From the NCBI GenBank assembly GCA_905221605.1, contig CAJNDS010001324.1:684294-748293 (forward strand): a stretch of 64,000 nt of DNA, written 5' to 3'. Shown in pieces: positions 10,879 through 22,337 of this stretch (positions are counted from its first letter, which is position 1; each line of letters opens with the position of its first letter). The stretch comes from Symbiodinium natans (taxonomy: Eukaryota > Sar > Dinophyceae > Suessiales > Symbiodiniaceae). The notes beneath the pieces are model-generated. The model searched no databases, was not told the origin of the DNA, and was given only the letters and a program-made list of their open reading frames with translations. The position numbers were made by a program, and so were the translations under genes.

Positions 10879-11228
10879 GCCGCGTCCTGAGAGGAACACG
10901 ATCTAACACCCAGAGTAGGCCCTTATTCCTTCTTTTTTAGGGGTTAGGTTCCCTTCCAAGCCCCTTTAAACCAAAAAGGTGATAAAAGGTCTAGGGTTTA
11001 GGCATTAAGCCTAAAGCCTAAACCCTAAACCCTAAACCCTAAACCCTAAACCCTAAACCCTAAACCACCAGAGCTTGTAGACTAAAGCACAGTCCGACAG
11101 AATAGAGACCCTGGAAAAAGGACCCCTAAACCCTAAACCCTAAGCCCGAAACTCTAAACCCTACACCCTAAACCCTAAACCCTAAGCCCCACCGAAAGTT
11201 AAGGAACGTGACCCCCCCCCCATCTCAG
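10879..11228 (+). other. Gene 1 intron 13
   Basis: GC-AG intron of 350 bases. Opens with a dispersed repeat (10905-10985), then CCCTAAA runs at 11020-11066 and 11125-11190 and a short C tract before the acceptor. Confidence 0.6.
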
Positions 11229-11276
11229 GCCATGAATGATGGGGCTGAAGGTTGGGTGACGATCTCCGGCAACCAG
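11229..11276 (+). CDS. Gene 1, exon 13 (GWVT motif)
   Basis: Acceptor 'catctcag', 16 codons AMNDGAEGWVTISGNQ, GA donor. The DGAEGWVT-GNQ motif is one I recall as recurring in many predicted dinoflagellate proteins of unknown function. That is memory, not a search. It anchors the identity of the whole exon chain. Confidence 0.88.
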
Positions 11277-12546
<1,270 letters not shown>

Positions 12547-12585
12547 GGCACCGTCTTCCTAAAGGAAGGGGGCAGTCAGTTCAAG
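12547..12585 (+). CDS. Gene 1, exon 14
   Basis: Acceptor 'gtccggcag', 13 codons GTVFLKEGGSQFK, GC donor after AAG. Continues GNQ of exon 13 into GNQ-GTVFLKEGG. Ends in phase 0. Both the exon at 34508 (VVKETILTES) and the nearby candidate at 12845 could follow by phase; only the former matches the module order. Confidence 0.85.
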
Positions 12586-12844
12586 GCCCAGAGCTTTGAG
12601 GAATTCAGGGACAGGCGGAATTTAGGGTTACTAGGGTTGTAAGGGTTTTTAGGGTTTCGGGTTGAGGATGTGGGGGGGGGGGTGGGGGCTCCGAAAACAG
12701 AGCGCCATGAAGAGTTACGATGGTGTGTGTGTGTGTGTGTGCATTTTTTTCTGGGGGGGGGGGGGGGGTATATTAGGGGAAGTCTATTTGATGGAAAACC
12801 CTAAACCTAATCCGGAAGTCTATTTGATGGAAATGCCAATCCAG

Positions 12845-12935
12845 AGCCTGTTGGACCACGATGTAGTTGTGCCCTACGTTTTAGGCGCAGACTTGAAGCG
12901 AGCCGCCATCACGGCAGCAAGTAGTGACCGCTACT
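12845..12935 (+). CDS. Exon candidate (SLLDHDVVVPYVLG)
   Basis: Follows 'ccaatccag'. Frame open as SLLDHDVVVPYVLGADLKRA and beyond. Donor uncertain. Phase 0 would also allow it to follow gene 1 exon 14 directly. Possibly part of the gene(s) lying in 13-25 kb. Confidence 0.45.
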
Positions 12936-13091
12936 CTGCGTTTAGGGGTGTTTTGGGTGTTTTGGGTTTAGGGTTTAGCTTCTAGGGTTTAGGGTTTAAG
13001 GTTTTAGGGTTTAGGGCTTAGGGCTTAGCTTTTTGGGTTTAGGATTTGGGGCTACTCTGCCAGCATGATTGTGCTTGCCAGATGTCCATGA

Positions 13092-13310
13092 CAACTATGT
13101 TGGTCGCCGCTGCTCGACTCGGGAAGCCACCCTGTCTTAGAGGAAGTAGAGCGGTTGATAGAGAGCATCGTGTATCGTTCTGCAATACCACCGGACCAAC
13201 TCACCGGCAGGATCGCACACAAGCACAATGTGGTCCAGCAATCAGAAGCAGCAGAGCAGCCAGCAACGGAGCCGGAGAAAACGATGAACTCCCTGTCTCC
13301 TCAGATATGA
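13092..13310 (+). CDS. Open segment of 72 codons, partial gene
   Basis: Open between in-frame TGA codons at 13089 and 13308. Reads naturally as LEEVERLIESIVYRSAIPPD and a Gln/Glu-rich tail ending LSPQI. No family recognised. The first part may be intron, since an acceptor 'gtcttag' lies at 13134-13140. Confidence 0.45.
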   Translation, partial: QLCWSPLLDSGSHPVLEEVERLIESIVYRSAIPPDQLTGRIAHKHNVVQQSEAAEQPATEPEKTMNSLSPQI

Positions 13311-13374
13311 GACTTCAAGGAAATTGTTTTTATCACACACAGGCCCCTGTGGCAGAAATATTTTTGTCGGAAAA

Positions 13375-13455
13375 ATTACTAATAGGATTCCCTGATGGTC
13401 CCTTTGAAGTATACTATCATAACCCCCAATGCACTGTTTTAGTTATTCAGGCCAG
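13375..13455. repeat. Dispersed repeat family 1 (AATTATTCAGGCCC), diverged copy
   Basis: Shares the 'tactatcataacccccaa...ttattcaggcc' order with copies near 9300, 22050, 44480, 57740 and 63790. Confidence 0.5.
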
Positions 13456-13558
13456 CCCTAACCACTAAACGCTAAACCCTAAACCCCAAACCCTAAACCC
13501 TAAACCCTAAACCCTAAACCCTACAGTAGTGTCTATCGATCCCATGTGACTCCTGAAG

Positions 13559-13614
13559 CCCGCGCTGCTGGCAAGCTTGCGCCGCAAGATGGCAGAGCGC
13601 AAGAAGGCTCGCCA
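13559..13614 (+). CDS. Exon candidate (RRKMAERKKARQ)
   Basis: After 'cctgaag' the frame reads PALLASLRRKMAERKK and has GC donors at 13607 and 13615. Basic helix. CCCTAAA upstream, TTTAGGG downstream. Confidence 0.5.
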
Positions 13615-13992
13615 GGCGCTCCGCGAGAGGCCGCTTGGGTTTATAGGGTTTAGGGTTTAGGGTTTAGGGCTTAGGGTTTAGGGTCCAGGGTTTAGGGTTT
13701 AGGGTTTAGGGTTTAGAGTTTAGGGTTTAGGCCGCCTGGGGCAGGGTAGGGTAACCCCCCCCCTACTTGGAGGTTCATTCTTTCAAAAAAGTACCATGAC
13801 TCTCCAAGTAGAGCAGAACATATTCCCCCATCACCTCCGAAATTTCCACAGTGGACGAAGGGGAACCCTAAACCCTAAACCCTAAACCCTAAACCCATTG
13901 GGGCAGAGGGCGCTGTGGAGACCGCAACAGCCCGGTAGTCTTCCCAAACGCAACGCGCCCCGGAGCCCCTACACCCTGCAATTCCGAGTAAG

Positions 13993-14150
13993 ACGGCCCT
14001 AAAGCCTAAACCCTAAACCCTACACCCTAAACCCTAAACCCTGAACCCTGAACCCTGAACCACCCTGAACCCTAAAACCTAAACCCTAAACCCTAAACCC
14101 TAAACCCTGAACCCTGAACCCTGAACCCTGAACCCTGAACCCTGAACCCA
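13993..14150 (-). repeat. CCCTAAA array with CCCTGAA variant block
   Basis: C-rich telomeric repeats. From about 14040 a CCCTGAA variant is locally homogenised (at least 9 units). Confidence 0.9.
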
Positions 14151-14162
14151 AAACCGTCTCAG

Positions 14163-14200
14163 TCGGAGGCTGAAAGCCAACCACCAGGGAAGCCTGCAAG
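14163..14200 (+). CDS. Exon candidate (SEAESQPPGKPA)
   Basis: Follows 'accgtctcag' after a CCCTAAA array. Open frame SEAESQPPGKPAR with a GC donor after AAG. Polar, probably disordered. Confidence 0.4.
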
Positions 14201-14389
14201 GCAGACCTCAGGCACCGGGAGCATCGTTTGAGGGCTTTTGGGGTTCTTTGGGGAGGGGTTTTGAGGGTTTTTTAGGGGGTTTTTCGTGTTTGGGGGGTTT
14301 TAGGATTGTAGCTGGCTTTGCGCAGCTTCTGGTGCGCATGAGCCCTTGTCGAAGCTCCCTTCGGATCACTCAAAACAGGCCTAGCCTAG

Positions 14390-14480
14390 GAGAGGGACCG
14401 CAAAGGGCATGGCTGCCGTGGAGTCTGTCGACGCTGCGTCTATTACTCGTTTGCTCAGCCATAGCCCTGTTCGGTGGGCT
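14390..14480 (+). CDS. Exon candidate (GMAAVESVDAASITRLLSHS)
   Basis: Follows 'agcctag'. The open frame includes GMAAVESVDAASITRLLSHS and PVRWAQG. A second open frame on the same strand makes the phase uncertain. Confidence 0.35.
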
Positions 14481-14701
14481 CAGGGGGTGTTTAGGGCTTA
14501 CTACGGTTGTTGCCGGGGCAGATGACAGCGGCTGGAAAGTGAACTTTCCTCCTTTCCCTCTGTGGCTCCCTTCTGTGGGCTCTTTACACAAGGGCCTCCA
14601 TTATACTGTTATACTTAAATAAGCTACGTACCAAACTGGGGCCCGTAGTTTGGAACACCCAAGTTCCTCCAGACCCCTAAGAAGTTGTCTCCATGGCGCA
14701 G

Positions 14702-14750
14702 GGCCGCAGGGAGTCCGGAACGAGCACCAGCTCAGCCCGCGCCCGAGCTG
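14702..14750 (+). CDS. Exon candidate (GRRESGTSTSSARAR)
   Basis: Follows 'ccatggcgcag'; an ATG just upstream at 14693 is in the same frame, so this could be a start exon. Ser/Arg-rich. Confidence 0.35.
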
Positions 14751-14977
14751 CCCACAATGCCCTGAACCTCAAACCTCTGAACCCTAAGCCTCTAAACCCT
14801 ATCTAAACCCTAAATAGGCCCTAAACCCCTATATTGCTTTTCTTTCAGATAAAACATTAAAAGCCTCTCATCCTCTACACCCCATCTAAACCCCAAACGC
14901 CTATAATTTTGCTTTTCTTTCATCTGACACCAAAAGCGCCTTATGATATGGTTGTGCTCACATCCTGACACACCGAG

Positions 14978-15001
14978 GTGAGGCCGCTGACCAAGGACGA
15001 G
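14978..15001 (+). CDS. Exon candidate (VRPLTKDE)
   Basis: Acceptor 'acaccgag', eight codons in phase 0, GT donor after GAG. Phase matches the exon at 15339. Confidence 0.45.
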
Positions 15002-15338
15002 GTTCGGAGCCCTGATTTCTCGGTTTGGGGTTGATAGGGTGAAAGTTTGTGTCTCAGCATGGTCACCGACCTGGTCACGTCGCGATGATGACAGAGCGAC
15101 GTGTTGCTGCCTTCTTCCTCTTGCTCTCCCTAGACACCACCCATCAAGAAAAGAACGCCACTTCGCCGTAAGACCCTAAACCCCCAAGCGCTAACCCTTA
15201 TCATGAACCCTGCATCCTGTATATCCTTCAGCCCTCACCCCGAAACCCTGAAGCCTAAACCCTAAACCCTATAAACCCTAAACCCTAAACCCCCTCCACC
15301 CTCTTTGCGCCCCGGACGCCTCGCGCGGCGCACCGCAG

Positions 15339-15380
15339 GCTGAGCTGGCGAAGCTGCAGCAGATGAGAGGAGAGCTCGAG
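15339..15380 (+). CDS. Exon candidate, coiled coil (AELAKLQQMRGELE)
   Basis: Acceptor 'caccgcag', 14 codons, GC donor after GAG, phase 0 both sides. CCCTAAA before and TTTAGGG after. Heptad-like spacing suggests a coiled coil continued in the next two exons. Confidence 0.7.
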
Positions 15381-15657
15381 GCAAGGTTGAGGGTTAGGGG
15401 GGTTTAGGGTTTAGGGTTTAGGGTTTAGGGTTTAGGGTTTAGGGTTTAGGGGGGTTTAGGGTTCCAGGTTTAGGATTGGAAGGTTTAGTTTGAGGTTTAG
15501 GCTTTAGGGTTTGTGGTTTTAAGGTGTAGGGTTTAGGGTTTAGGGTTTAGGGTGAAGCTCTCGCCCCTGGAGGGGGTATGGAGGAGGGTTCAGGGTTTTG
15601 GATCAGGTTTGCAAGGCTTGTTGAGGGTTTAGGGCTCATCTGAGCTCTTCCTGGCAG

Positions 15658-15687
15658 GCTCAAGGAGCTCTCAAGAGACTGTCGGAG
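15658..15687 (+). CDS. Exon candidate, coiled coil (AQGALKRLSE)
   Basis: Acceptor 'tcctggcag', phase 0. GA donor after GAG is the likely end, although the frame stays open further (DERLILEPAPAL). Confidence 0.6.
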
Positions 15688-15831
15688 GACGAGCGCTTGA
15701 TCCTCGAACCGGCCCCCGCCCTCAGTGTTGCATACAGTGTTGAGTGCTGCGCCCGAGGCGCAGGGGAACAGGGCTTGATGTTCGGGGCGCAAGGTGTAGG
15801 GTTTAGGGTGCATCGTTTCGCTGCTTCCAAG

Positions 15832-15882
15832 GCACGCGCTGAGGATGGGAAGCTTGAGGTCCAGCTGGTGTCACGCACGCAG
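15832..15882 (+). CDS. Exon candidate (ARAEDGKLEVQLVSRTQ)
   Basis: Acceptor 'gcttccaag', 17 codons in phase 0, GC donor after CAG. The downstream GAGA microsatellite is treated as intron, although the frame stays open through it. Confidence 0.55.
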
Positions 15883-15897
15883 GCCGACGGGGAGGGG

Positions 15898-15899
<2 letters not shown>

Positions 15900-15938
<39 letters not shown>

Positions 15939-15957
15939 GGAGAGAGAGACAGAGAGC

Positions 15958-15988
<31 letters not shown>

Positions 15989-15990
15989 TT
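15900..15990. repeat. (GA)n microsatellite
   Basis: Interrupted GA/GAGACA tract. It produces Arg-Glu repeats in any frame. Confidence 0.95.
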
Positions 15991-16029
15991 AGAGACGCGT
16001 CGGTGGTTTGTGGCAGCCATGCCAGCCAG

Positions 16030-16065
16030 TATGGTGCGTTGCGGAAGACTGCGGTGTTCGATGAG
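16030..16065 (+). CDS. Exon candidate (YGALRKTAVFDE)
   Basis: Acceptor 'ccagccag', phase 0. Donor not clear. Confidence 0.35.
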
Positions 16066-16225
16066 TTGCGCATTTTAATTACCGCTCCTCATTGTTGTGG
16101 CGAAACGCTCGGAATTAACTTGCGCTGTCCTGAAACGAGCTGCCAGAATGGGCCGGCAGCCTTCAGCAGGAATTGTCCCTAGACCCGAAAACGGGTGTTT
16201 GCCGTGGACTTGAATATGCTGCCAG

Positions 16226-16262
16226 GCTCCAGACACTGCTGCTGCAACGCCAGAGACGCCAG
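16226..16262 (+). CDS. Exon candidate (LQTLLLQRQRRQ)
   Basis: Acceptor 'gctgccag', one base plus 12 codons, GC donor after CAG. Leucine/glutamine/arginine helix that fits the coiled-coil series of 15.3-17.4 kb. Confidence 0.5.
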
Positions 16263-16595
16263 GCCAGGAAAGGCGAAATACGGAAACCCACCTAGGTGTT
16301 GTGGTCGTGGGCATATCTTCTCACAGCCCGAATACCTAGAAAGGCTGCGATTGTTTTTTCATGCAATCTTGCTATGAGGGGATGCAGATGCTTGTTCGAA
16401 CCTCTGCATAACCCCCTGGTTTGACCTGTAACCCGTCCAAGGACCCTGCATTCGTAGGAGTTAGGGGGGTGGGGGTGTGGATGGATGGGGGCGGTGGGTG
16501 GGTGGAGGGGGGTACCACCCTAAACCCACCGAGCACCCTAAGCCCCCGCAACCCTAAATCCTAAGCCCCCGAAAGCAACCCTAAATCCCAATGAG

Positions 16596-16628
16596 GTCAG
16601 CAGGCTTCTGCAAGCCTTCCTCCGCGTG
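16596..16628 (+). CDS. Exon candidate (VSRLLQAFLRV)
   Basis: Acceptor 'ccaatgag'. Frame then meets TAG at 16629, so this is either a short exon or a C-terminal end. Confidence 0.35.
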
Positions 16629-16878
16629 TAGCTGCAGGACATCATGCACTCCTAAACCCCTCAACGGGTTTAAGGTGGGTTTGGGGCTTAGGGACTCTGA
16701 AAGCGGGAGAATGGTAACCCTAAACCCTAAAAAAAAACCCTAAACCCTAAACCCATGGTGGAATAGAGCTGGCTCTCAGTGCGAACCTCAAAAGACCTTG
16801 ACACTCCTGCCGCATCAAATCCCAGGAGGCCCCTAAGCCTTCTAGAATTCTTTTCAAAGACAGTATTGGAGTTTGGTG

Positions 16879-16943
16879 TACAATATATATATATATGTAT
16901 ATGTGTGTATATGTATAGAGAGAGAGAGAGAGAGAGAGAGACT
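16879..16943. repeat. TA/TATG and GA microsatellites
   Basis: Consecutive (TA)n, (TATG)n and (GA)n tracts. Confidence 0.95.
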
Positions 16944-17400
16944 GAGATGAGAACCCAAGAATCCCAAAATATGCAAGCCTTCAGCCCTACCACCCCGAAA
17001 AGCTAATCTCCAGCTCCCTTTTAAAGCCCCAAACCCGAAGAACCTCAACTCTAACGCCAGAAAAGCCCCAGCCCTAAACCTCAAGGTTGAGAAACAGCAT
17101 TGGCTCTGCAACGTGAGGGCCCTTGAAAACCGATTCTCTCATAGTTTGTTTTTTTGTTTGAGGTTTAGGGTTTCGATGCTTGAGGTGTTTTCTTCACAAA
17201 AAAAACTTGTGGTTTTTTGCGATTCATGGAGTTTCGGACGTTTGCTGTACGAGACGTACTTGCTACAATTGCTGCTGCTATCATGATCTAAGAGCCGATA
17301 TTGGGTTCTCCGTGTCCTAAGCCCTAAACCCTAAACTCTCAAGGCTTGGGGATAGTGAGGTGAGGCTATGAACAAAATCCAGAAGTGAGTCCGTGGCCAG

Positions 17401-17442
17401 GACTTGTCCCAATGCTTACAGCGGAGGCTGCGAGAGCTAGAG
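17401..17442 (+). CDS. Exon candidate (DLSQCLQRRLRELE)
   Basis: Acceptor 'gtggccag', phase 0, 14 codons. Donor uncertain because GAG is followed by GG; a GC donor within (after CGGAG) is possible. Confidence 0.55.
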
Positions 17443-17832
17443 GGCTTAGGGCTTTGGGTTCAGGGGCTTTAGGGTTTAGGGTTTAAAGTTTAGGGTTTAG
17501 GTTACAGGGTCTGTCAAGGAAACCCTGAACACCCTAACCCTGAAACAAACTTATGCTTCAGGGTTGGGGTGCCTAACCCTTAAACAAACTTAGGCTTCAG
17601 GGTTGGGGCGCAGCGTTCCTGTCCCAGATCTTCGGCGCGATGCTGCCCATACTTCTGCTTGACTATGGTTTTTTCCGCTGAATCTGCACGTGACAACAAG
17701 TTTGCTCCGGAAGAAAGCCATCCTTGAATGTTCAGGTCGAGTACAGGGGGGCCCTCTTGCCTAAACCCTGCTCTATCGAAGTCCTGAATGCTAAACCCTA
17801 AACCCCATAAATTTAAGAGCCTCCGGCTCAAG

Positions 17833-18319
17833 CCGCCGACCCCGCCAGAGCATAGTTGAAAGGTCTAAACCCGCTCGTCGGCTGAAAGGATGCTTTCCTC
17901 ATCGCATGGTTCGAAGAGCATCGCAGCCTGCTCGGCAGAATCCCAAAAGTTGTGAAACGCTCGCGCCTCTGTGAAACGTGGGGGGGGGGGGGTAGGGGGT
18001 AGCACCAGGACCCAAACAGTTTAGGAGCTGAAGCAGCTTGGCACACCCGTGTTTGGGTGGGGGGGGGGGTAACAGGTGTGGGTGGCCTGGCCCTTTTTGA
18101 TGCCTGATTACGATCCTTGTTTCCAAAAAAAGCCCCTATGCCCTGTGCGAAACTGCCTATGGTCCATGAGTTTACGCGGTGTGGGTGGCCTGGCCCTGCA
18201 CGGAAAAGCTGCCGGGGTACCCCCCCTACCCCCCCCCCCCGCGTTTTGGGGGGGTAAGGAGGGAAAAAGGGAGGTTTTCACCTCCAGAAACCTATCCAAC
18301 ACGCCGCCAGGGTCGGCGG
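17833..18319. mobile_element. TIR element, copy 1 (CCGCCGACCC ends)
   Basis: Starts CCGCCGACCC (17833-17842) and ends with its exact reverse complement (18310-18319). The right 150 bases match 58555-58704 almost base for base, including a C tract, 'gcgttttggggggg' and the right end. No transposase, so non-autonomous. Confidence 0.6.
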
Positions 18320-18425
18320 ACCCTAAACCCTAAACCCTAAACCCTAAACCCTAAACCCTAAACCCTAAACCCTAAACCCTAAGCCCTAAGCCCTAAAGCC
18401 CTAAACCCTAAACCCCTAAACCCCA
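18320..18425 (-). repeat. CCCTAAA array
   Basis: About 14 C-rich telomeric units with CCCTAAG variants. Confidence 0.9.
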
Positions 18426-18455
18426 AACTTTTAGGGCCTATGGGGCTCGAGCGTT

Positions 18456-18556
18456 CAGGGCCAGGAAGGCACTCGAAATTCCCAGACCCCGAAGCCCTTG
18501 GAGGCACCCCACACGCCTTCCGGGGCCTATGCCGCCGTGCCCTGGCAGCTGCAGGC
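18456..18556 (+). CDS. Exon candidate, phase ambiguous
   Basis: GC-rich segment between CCCTAAA and TTTAGGG arrays, GC donor after CAG near 18556. Two frames are open: GQEGTRNSQTPKPLEAP and FPDPEALGGTPHAFRGLC. I cannot choose between them. Confidence 0.45.
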
Positions 18557-18641
18557 CGGGTTTAGGGTTTAGGGTTTAGGGTTTAGGGTTTAGGGTTTAG
18601 GGTTTAGGGTTTAGGGTTTAGGGTTTAGGGTTTAGGGTTGT
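18557..18641 (+). repeat. TTTAGGG array
   Basis: About 12 perfect G-rich units directly downstream of the exon candidate. Confidence 0.92.
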
Positions 18642-18909
18642 CTGGTTGAACCCGAAAATAGTTTGATTAGGGGACAGGCTTTATGGGGCGTAGGGGTAGA
18701 CGGCCTGTGGCCCCTCTAATGAGTTCACAGTGACAATAGCAGCCAAGGATGATCCCGGGCCGGGGGGAGACCTCCCTGAACCCTTTAACCGCAACCACCT
18801 AGGAGTATACTTGGGAATATTAAAAAAAATTGGTACTAGAAGTATTTTCTTGCTGAAGTTGCAAGTTCAGTATAGACAAGGGGTTTGGGCATGGATCGTC
18901 GAGAGTCAG

Positions 18910-18987
18910 GCGCGGAATGCGACGGCCGCCCCTCCTGCCCCGCAGTACAGCAACTTGGCTCAGTCATCCTCGCAGCTGAACATCTCC
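18910..18987 (+). CDS. Exon candidate (ARNATAAPPAPQYSNLAQSS)
   Basis: Acceptor 'gagagtcag', open frame rich in Ala/Pro/Ser/Gln. An alternative start is after 'cctgccccgcag' at 18945. Confidence 0.45.
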
Positions 18988-19416
18988 CTAAACCCTAAAT
19001 AACCCCTAGATTGGGCTGTTCCCCCTTCTCCTCGCAGCCCTTAGAAGGGAATATAGTACCCCCTCTTCTAGTCCCGATTAAGGACTGTCAGTATGAGCCT
19101 CAGCCGCTCTTGAGGCCTCTTCCCCCCAGCAAGAATCGAGCTTCATCCTCCTCTCTTGAAACCCGAATTATGAACTCCCCGACCCCCTGTCGCCTAACAA
19201 CCCTAACCCTACACCCCAAACTGCAAACCCTAAACCCTTAGACCCGAAACTCTACAATTCTCTCTACAATTCAGTCTGTCATGTTCTGCTTTGTCATTAT
19301 TTTGACAAAAGGCGAGATGATAGCCCTAAACCCCAAAAAGCTTTCTGTAAGAAGCCAAACACTTTAACAAGCACCGCAAGAGGCTTTAACACACTAAAGC
19401 CGCCTGGGGTTCCGAG

Positions 19417-19495
19417 GCGATATCCTCCGGGCGGTCGCTGCCACGGAAGGCCCATCAGTGCCTGTGGCCCCCATCTCCATGAGCTCCTTGGCAGG
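19417..19495 (+). CDS. Exon candidate (DILRAVAATEGPSVPVAPIS)
   Basis: Acceptor 'ggttccgag', two bases then 25 codons DILRAVAATEG through SMSSLA, GT donor. TTTAGGG follows at once. Confidence 0.6.
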
Positions 19496-19779
19496 GTATG
19501 GTTTAGGGTTTTGGGTTTAGGGTTTAGGGTTAGGGTTTAGGGTTTAGGAGGCGGGGGGGTACGGGGTGCAGTGCTCCTGTTTCAGCACTGCATTGTCAAC
19601 ATCGCCTGATATGTCTCGGAACCTCTAAGTGGCAACTGATTAAACATTGTTGCATGTGTTTCCGGAACCGCACTATACGCCCCATTATCCACGGTACTTT
19701 GTTTGGGGTGGCCTGCATCCCTAAACCCTGAACCCTGAACCCGAAGCCATGTCAGGTTACGAGTCTGTCCTCTCGCAGA

Positions 19780-19855
19780 CCGTTGGCCCCGCTGCCCTCG
19801 ACCTCAACGCACAGTGCTCTATCACGGCCAGCGGGTGCACGTGCAGGGGTGACTG
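19780..19855 (+). CDS. Exon candidate, phase ambiguous
   Basis: Follows 'tgtcctctcgcag'. One frame reads RTVLYHGQRVHVQG, another TVGPAALDLNAQ. The acceptor is good but the reading frame is not settled. Confidence 0.3.
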
Positions 19856-20830
19856 TGTGTTTTCATGTAATGTTGGACCCGGATCAGTGTAGGCAGCCGC
19901 TATTGAGCGTTTTGCCGGAAAACTTATGGGCCCCCCCTTTAATGAGGGTTACCCCAACCCAGTTTATAGAGGAGGGACCCCGGACACTAAAGCGAGTCCA
20001 ACATGACATGACATGTATGTGTATATTATTTATATATATATATATATATTAGACACACGTGCGTGCTTCGCACGCACTTAGTGTCTGCACCAGCCCACGA
20101 TGCAGGGTTGCGTGGGAGTGGTGTAGAGGGGACGGCCCGGATTGAGGGGCAGCGGGGCGGGCTGGCTGACGCGGCCACGGGTGTGTTTTTGGGGTCCGGG
20201 TTGGGGTTTAGGACGCCGGGCTTCGGCTTGAGCGTTCTGGGGTTGGGATGCAGAAGTGGCGCTTTCACGTCTGGCGGGCCCACGGCGTGAAGGGGGTTTG
20301 GGGTTTGGGGGTTCAGGACCTTCGACTTGGGGTTGGGATCGGGTGGGGGGTGGGGGGGGGGGGGGGGTAGGCGTTCCCGGGACCCGCGCGAGGTGGCCCC
20401 AGCACGGGGGGGCGGAAAACCACCCCGCGAGGGGGGGTCTATTTATGTAGAATTTCTATAATATATGCATGTATGTATGTGTACATCCACGCATGGTTCT
20501 TGACAGCAGATGTGTCTGTCTACGCGTCTATCTCCTTCTTGCGTGAGGCAGTGTGGGGATGGGCTTAGTGGACTTTTGTAAGGTATGTATAGTTGGCCCA
20601 TCTTCTAGACATGATCAGACCTCCTCAAAAGGATTCTCAGAGAAACCTTGCCCTAAACCTTATAAACCCTAAGCCCAGAAACCAAAAACCCTGAACACTG
20701 AACCCTGAACCCTAAACCCTGAACTAAACCCTAAACCCTAAACCCTAAACCCTAAACCCTAAACTCTACACCCTACACCCTACACCCTAAACCCTAAACC
20801 CTAAACCCTAAACCCTGATACGTTCTCCAG

Positions 20831-20887
20831 GAGTTTGGTCGAGAGATTGCCGAAGCTCGGAACCAGTACTCCAACCAAATGGCGAAG
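20831..20887 (+). CDS. Exon candidate (EFGREIAEARNQYSNQMAK)
   Basis: Acceptor 'gttctccag', 19 codons in phase 0, GC donor after AAG. CCCTAAA array upstream (20700-20820), TTTAGGG array downstream (20919-20998). A clean example of the exon-flanking pattern. Confidence 0.75.
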
Positions 20888-21271
20888 GCCACGGGATCGA
20901 CTCGACCTTACTTGCATGGTTAGGGTTTAGGGTTTAGGGTTTAGGGTTTAGGGTTTAGGGTTTAGGGTTTAGGGTTTAGGGTTTAGGGTTTAGGGTTTCG
21001 TTGACCTGCACAATATCGGGGCACAAACTGATAAGGTTCGGGGTTTTTTAGGGGGGAATTGTAGTATCAGTACAAAGGGGCCTTATTCGTAGTTATTCTG
21101 ACACCTGTAGTGGCAAGTTTTCGTGTTGCGTAGGCAGAGATGCACACCGAAGGCACGCTCATGTCAGTGCAGACGTTGCTGTGCAGGAAAAAGGAACACA
21201 CTGCTTGCACCCCCACAACTGCCAGTAGACCCTAAACCCTAAACCCTAAACCCTAAACCCTAAACTGCCAG

Positions 21272-21361
21272 GTTCAGCTGCCCCCTGGCCGGCCGGACTA
21301 CGGCCGGCAGATTGCCAGGATCGAGCTCCCTCCCGGCAACGTGTGGGGCTGGTGCGCCCCG
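21272..21361 (+). CDS. Exon candidate (VQLPPGRPDYGRQIARIELP)
   Basis: Acceptor 'aactgccag', phase 0, open through PGNVWGWCAP. A GA donor at 21319 would shorten it. Phase matches the exon at 20831. Flanked by CCCTAAA and TTTAGGG. Confidence 0.65.
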
Positions 21362-21528
21362 GCTTCGGGTTTTGGGGTTTCGGGTTTAGGGTTTAGGGTT
21401 TAGGGTTTATAGGGCTTGGGGTTTATGCTTTAAAGCTTGGGGTTTCTGATGTTTGGGGTGGGCTTTCTCGCCAAATGGGCACAGGCCTCGGAGGCAGGAG
21501 CCTAGCCTACCAAGCAGCCTCATTGCAG

Positions 21529-21595
21529 CCTCAATGCCAATGCGTACAGAGCCTCTAGAGGCAGAAATCGGCACAGGCAGAAATCGGCCGCCTGA
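21529..21595 (+). CDS. Exon candidate with stop (LNANAYRASRGRNR)
   Basis: Acceptor 'ctcattgcag'. One base then LNANAYRASRGRNRHRQKSA to a TGA at 21593. A second frame (MPMRTEPLEAEIG) is also open. Confidence 0.35.
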
Positions 21596-21699
21596 TCCCT
21601 AAACCCTGAACCCTAAACCGTAAGTTCTTCAGGAGCCCCCCCACCCCCCCCCCCCCACCCACTCTGAACCCCGAAAAGCTTGCAACGGCCACATGGCAG

Positions 21700-21755
21700 G
21701 CAAGCGCAGATGCAAGCAAAACAGCGGCTGGATGTGCGGGATCCGAGCTTTGAAG
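21700..21755 (+). CDS. Exon candidate (QAQMQAKQRLDVRDPSFE)
   Basis: Acceptor 'acatggcag', one base plus 18 codons. Donor lies in the following G run and is unclear. Confidence 0.6.
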
Positions 21756-21943
21756 GGGGGCGCTGTGTGCTTCTCAGGGTGTAGGGTTTAGGGTTTAGGG
21801 TTTAGGGTTTAGGGTGGTTTCGGGTTTAGGGTTTCGGGTTTCGGGTTTCGAGCTTGGCGTGGTAGGAGCTGCTTTAAGAGGGATGTTGAAGTAGAGTTTC
21901 CCTGCGACTCTTTGTGGGATCTGGGTGTGTCTGGCAACAGTCA

Positions 21944-21995
21944 AAAGGGTGACCGGCTTGCAGGCGCGGCAGAGATCCAAAATGGGGGTCAGGAT
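21944..21995 (+). CDS. Exon candidate (KRVTGLQARQRSKMG)
   Basis: After 'tctggcaacag' the frame reads KRVTGLQARQRSKMGVRM. An internal acceptor ('ggcttgcag') is an alternative start. Confidence 0.35.
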
Positions 21996-22019
21996 GAGTA
22001 CTAATCAATTCCCTTAGGG

Positions 22020-22085
22020 TCCCGTTATATTTAATTCTAAAGATAACCCCAAAACCCTGTTCTAATTATTCGGGCCCCTATATTA
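22020..22085. repeat. Dispersed repeat family 1 copy
   Basis: Contains 'ccccaaaaccctgttctaat' followed by TATTCGGGCCCC, shared with the copies near 44480, 57740 and 63790. Confidence 0.65.
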
Positions 22086-22294
22086 CCCTCAGAATTGCGA
22101 AGAGATGCGCAACAGGTGTCTAGGAAATACCGTCCGGCGATGTGACAGCAGGTGCAGGAGGAGTTTGATGGCTATCGTTTCACCCCAAACTGCCCTAAAC
22201 CCCTCAACCCTAAACCCTAAATCCCAGACCCCAAACCCTAAACCCTCAACCCGTTCTCCTGGGGGCTGCTGAAGCAACTTCTTGGTCCTTGCAG

Positions 22295-22337
22295 GGTCCC
22301 CGTCATCGGGGTGCTGCCTTACAACAATTCTTATCCC
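22295..22337 (+). CDS. Exon candidate (VPVIGVLPYNNSYP)
   Basis: Acceptor 'gtccttgcag', one base then VPVIGVLPYNNSYP before a TAA that is part of the following CCCTAAA repeat, so the true donor is upstream of it. Confidence 0.6.

Noticed and set aside
16380-16415. tRNA-like T-arm (TGTTCGAACC) with a short stem
   Set aside because: No acceptor stem or anticodon arm could be folded around it.
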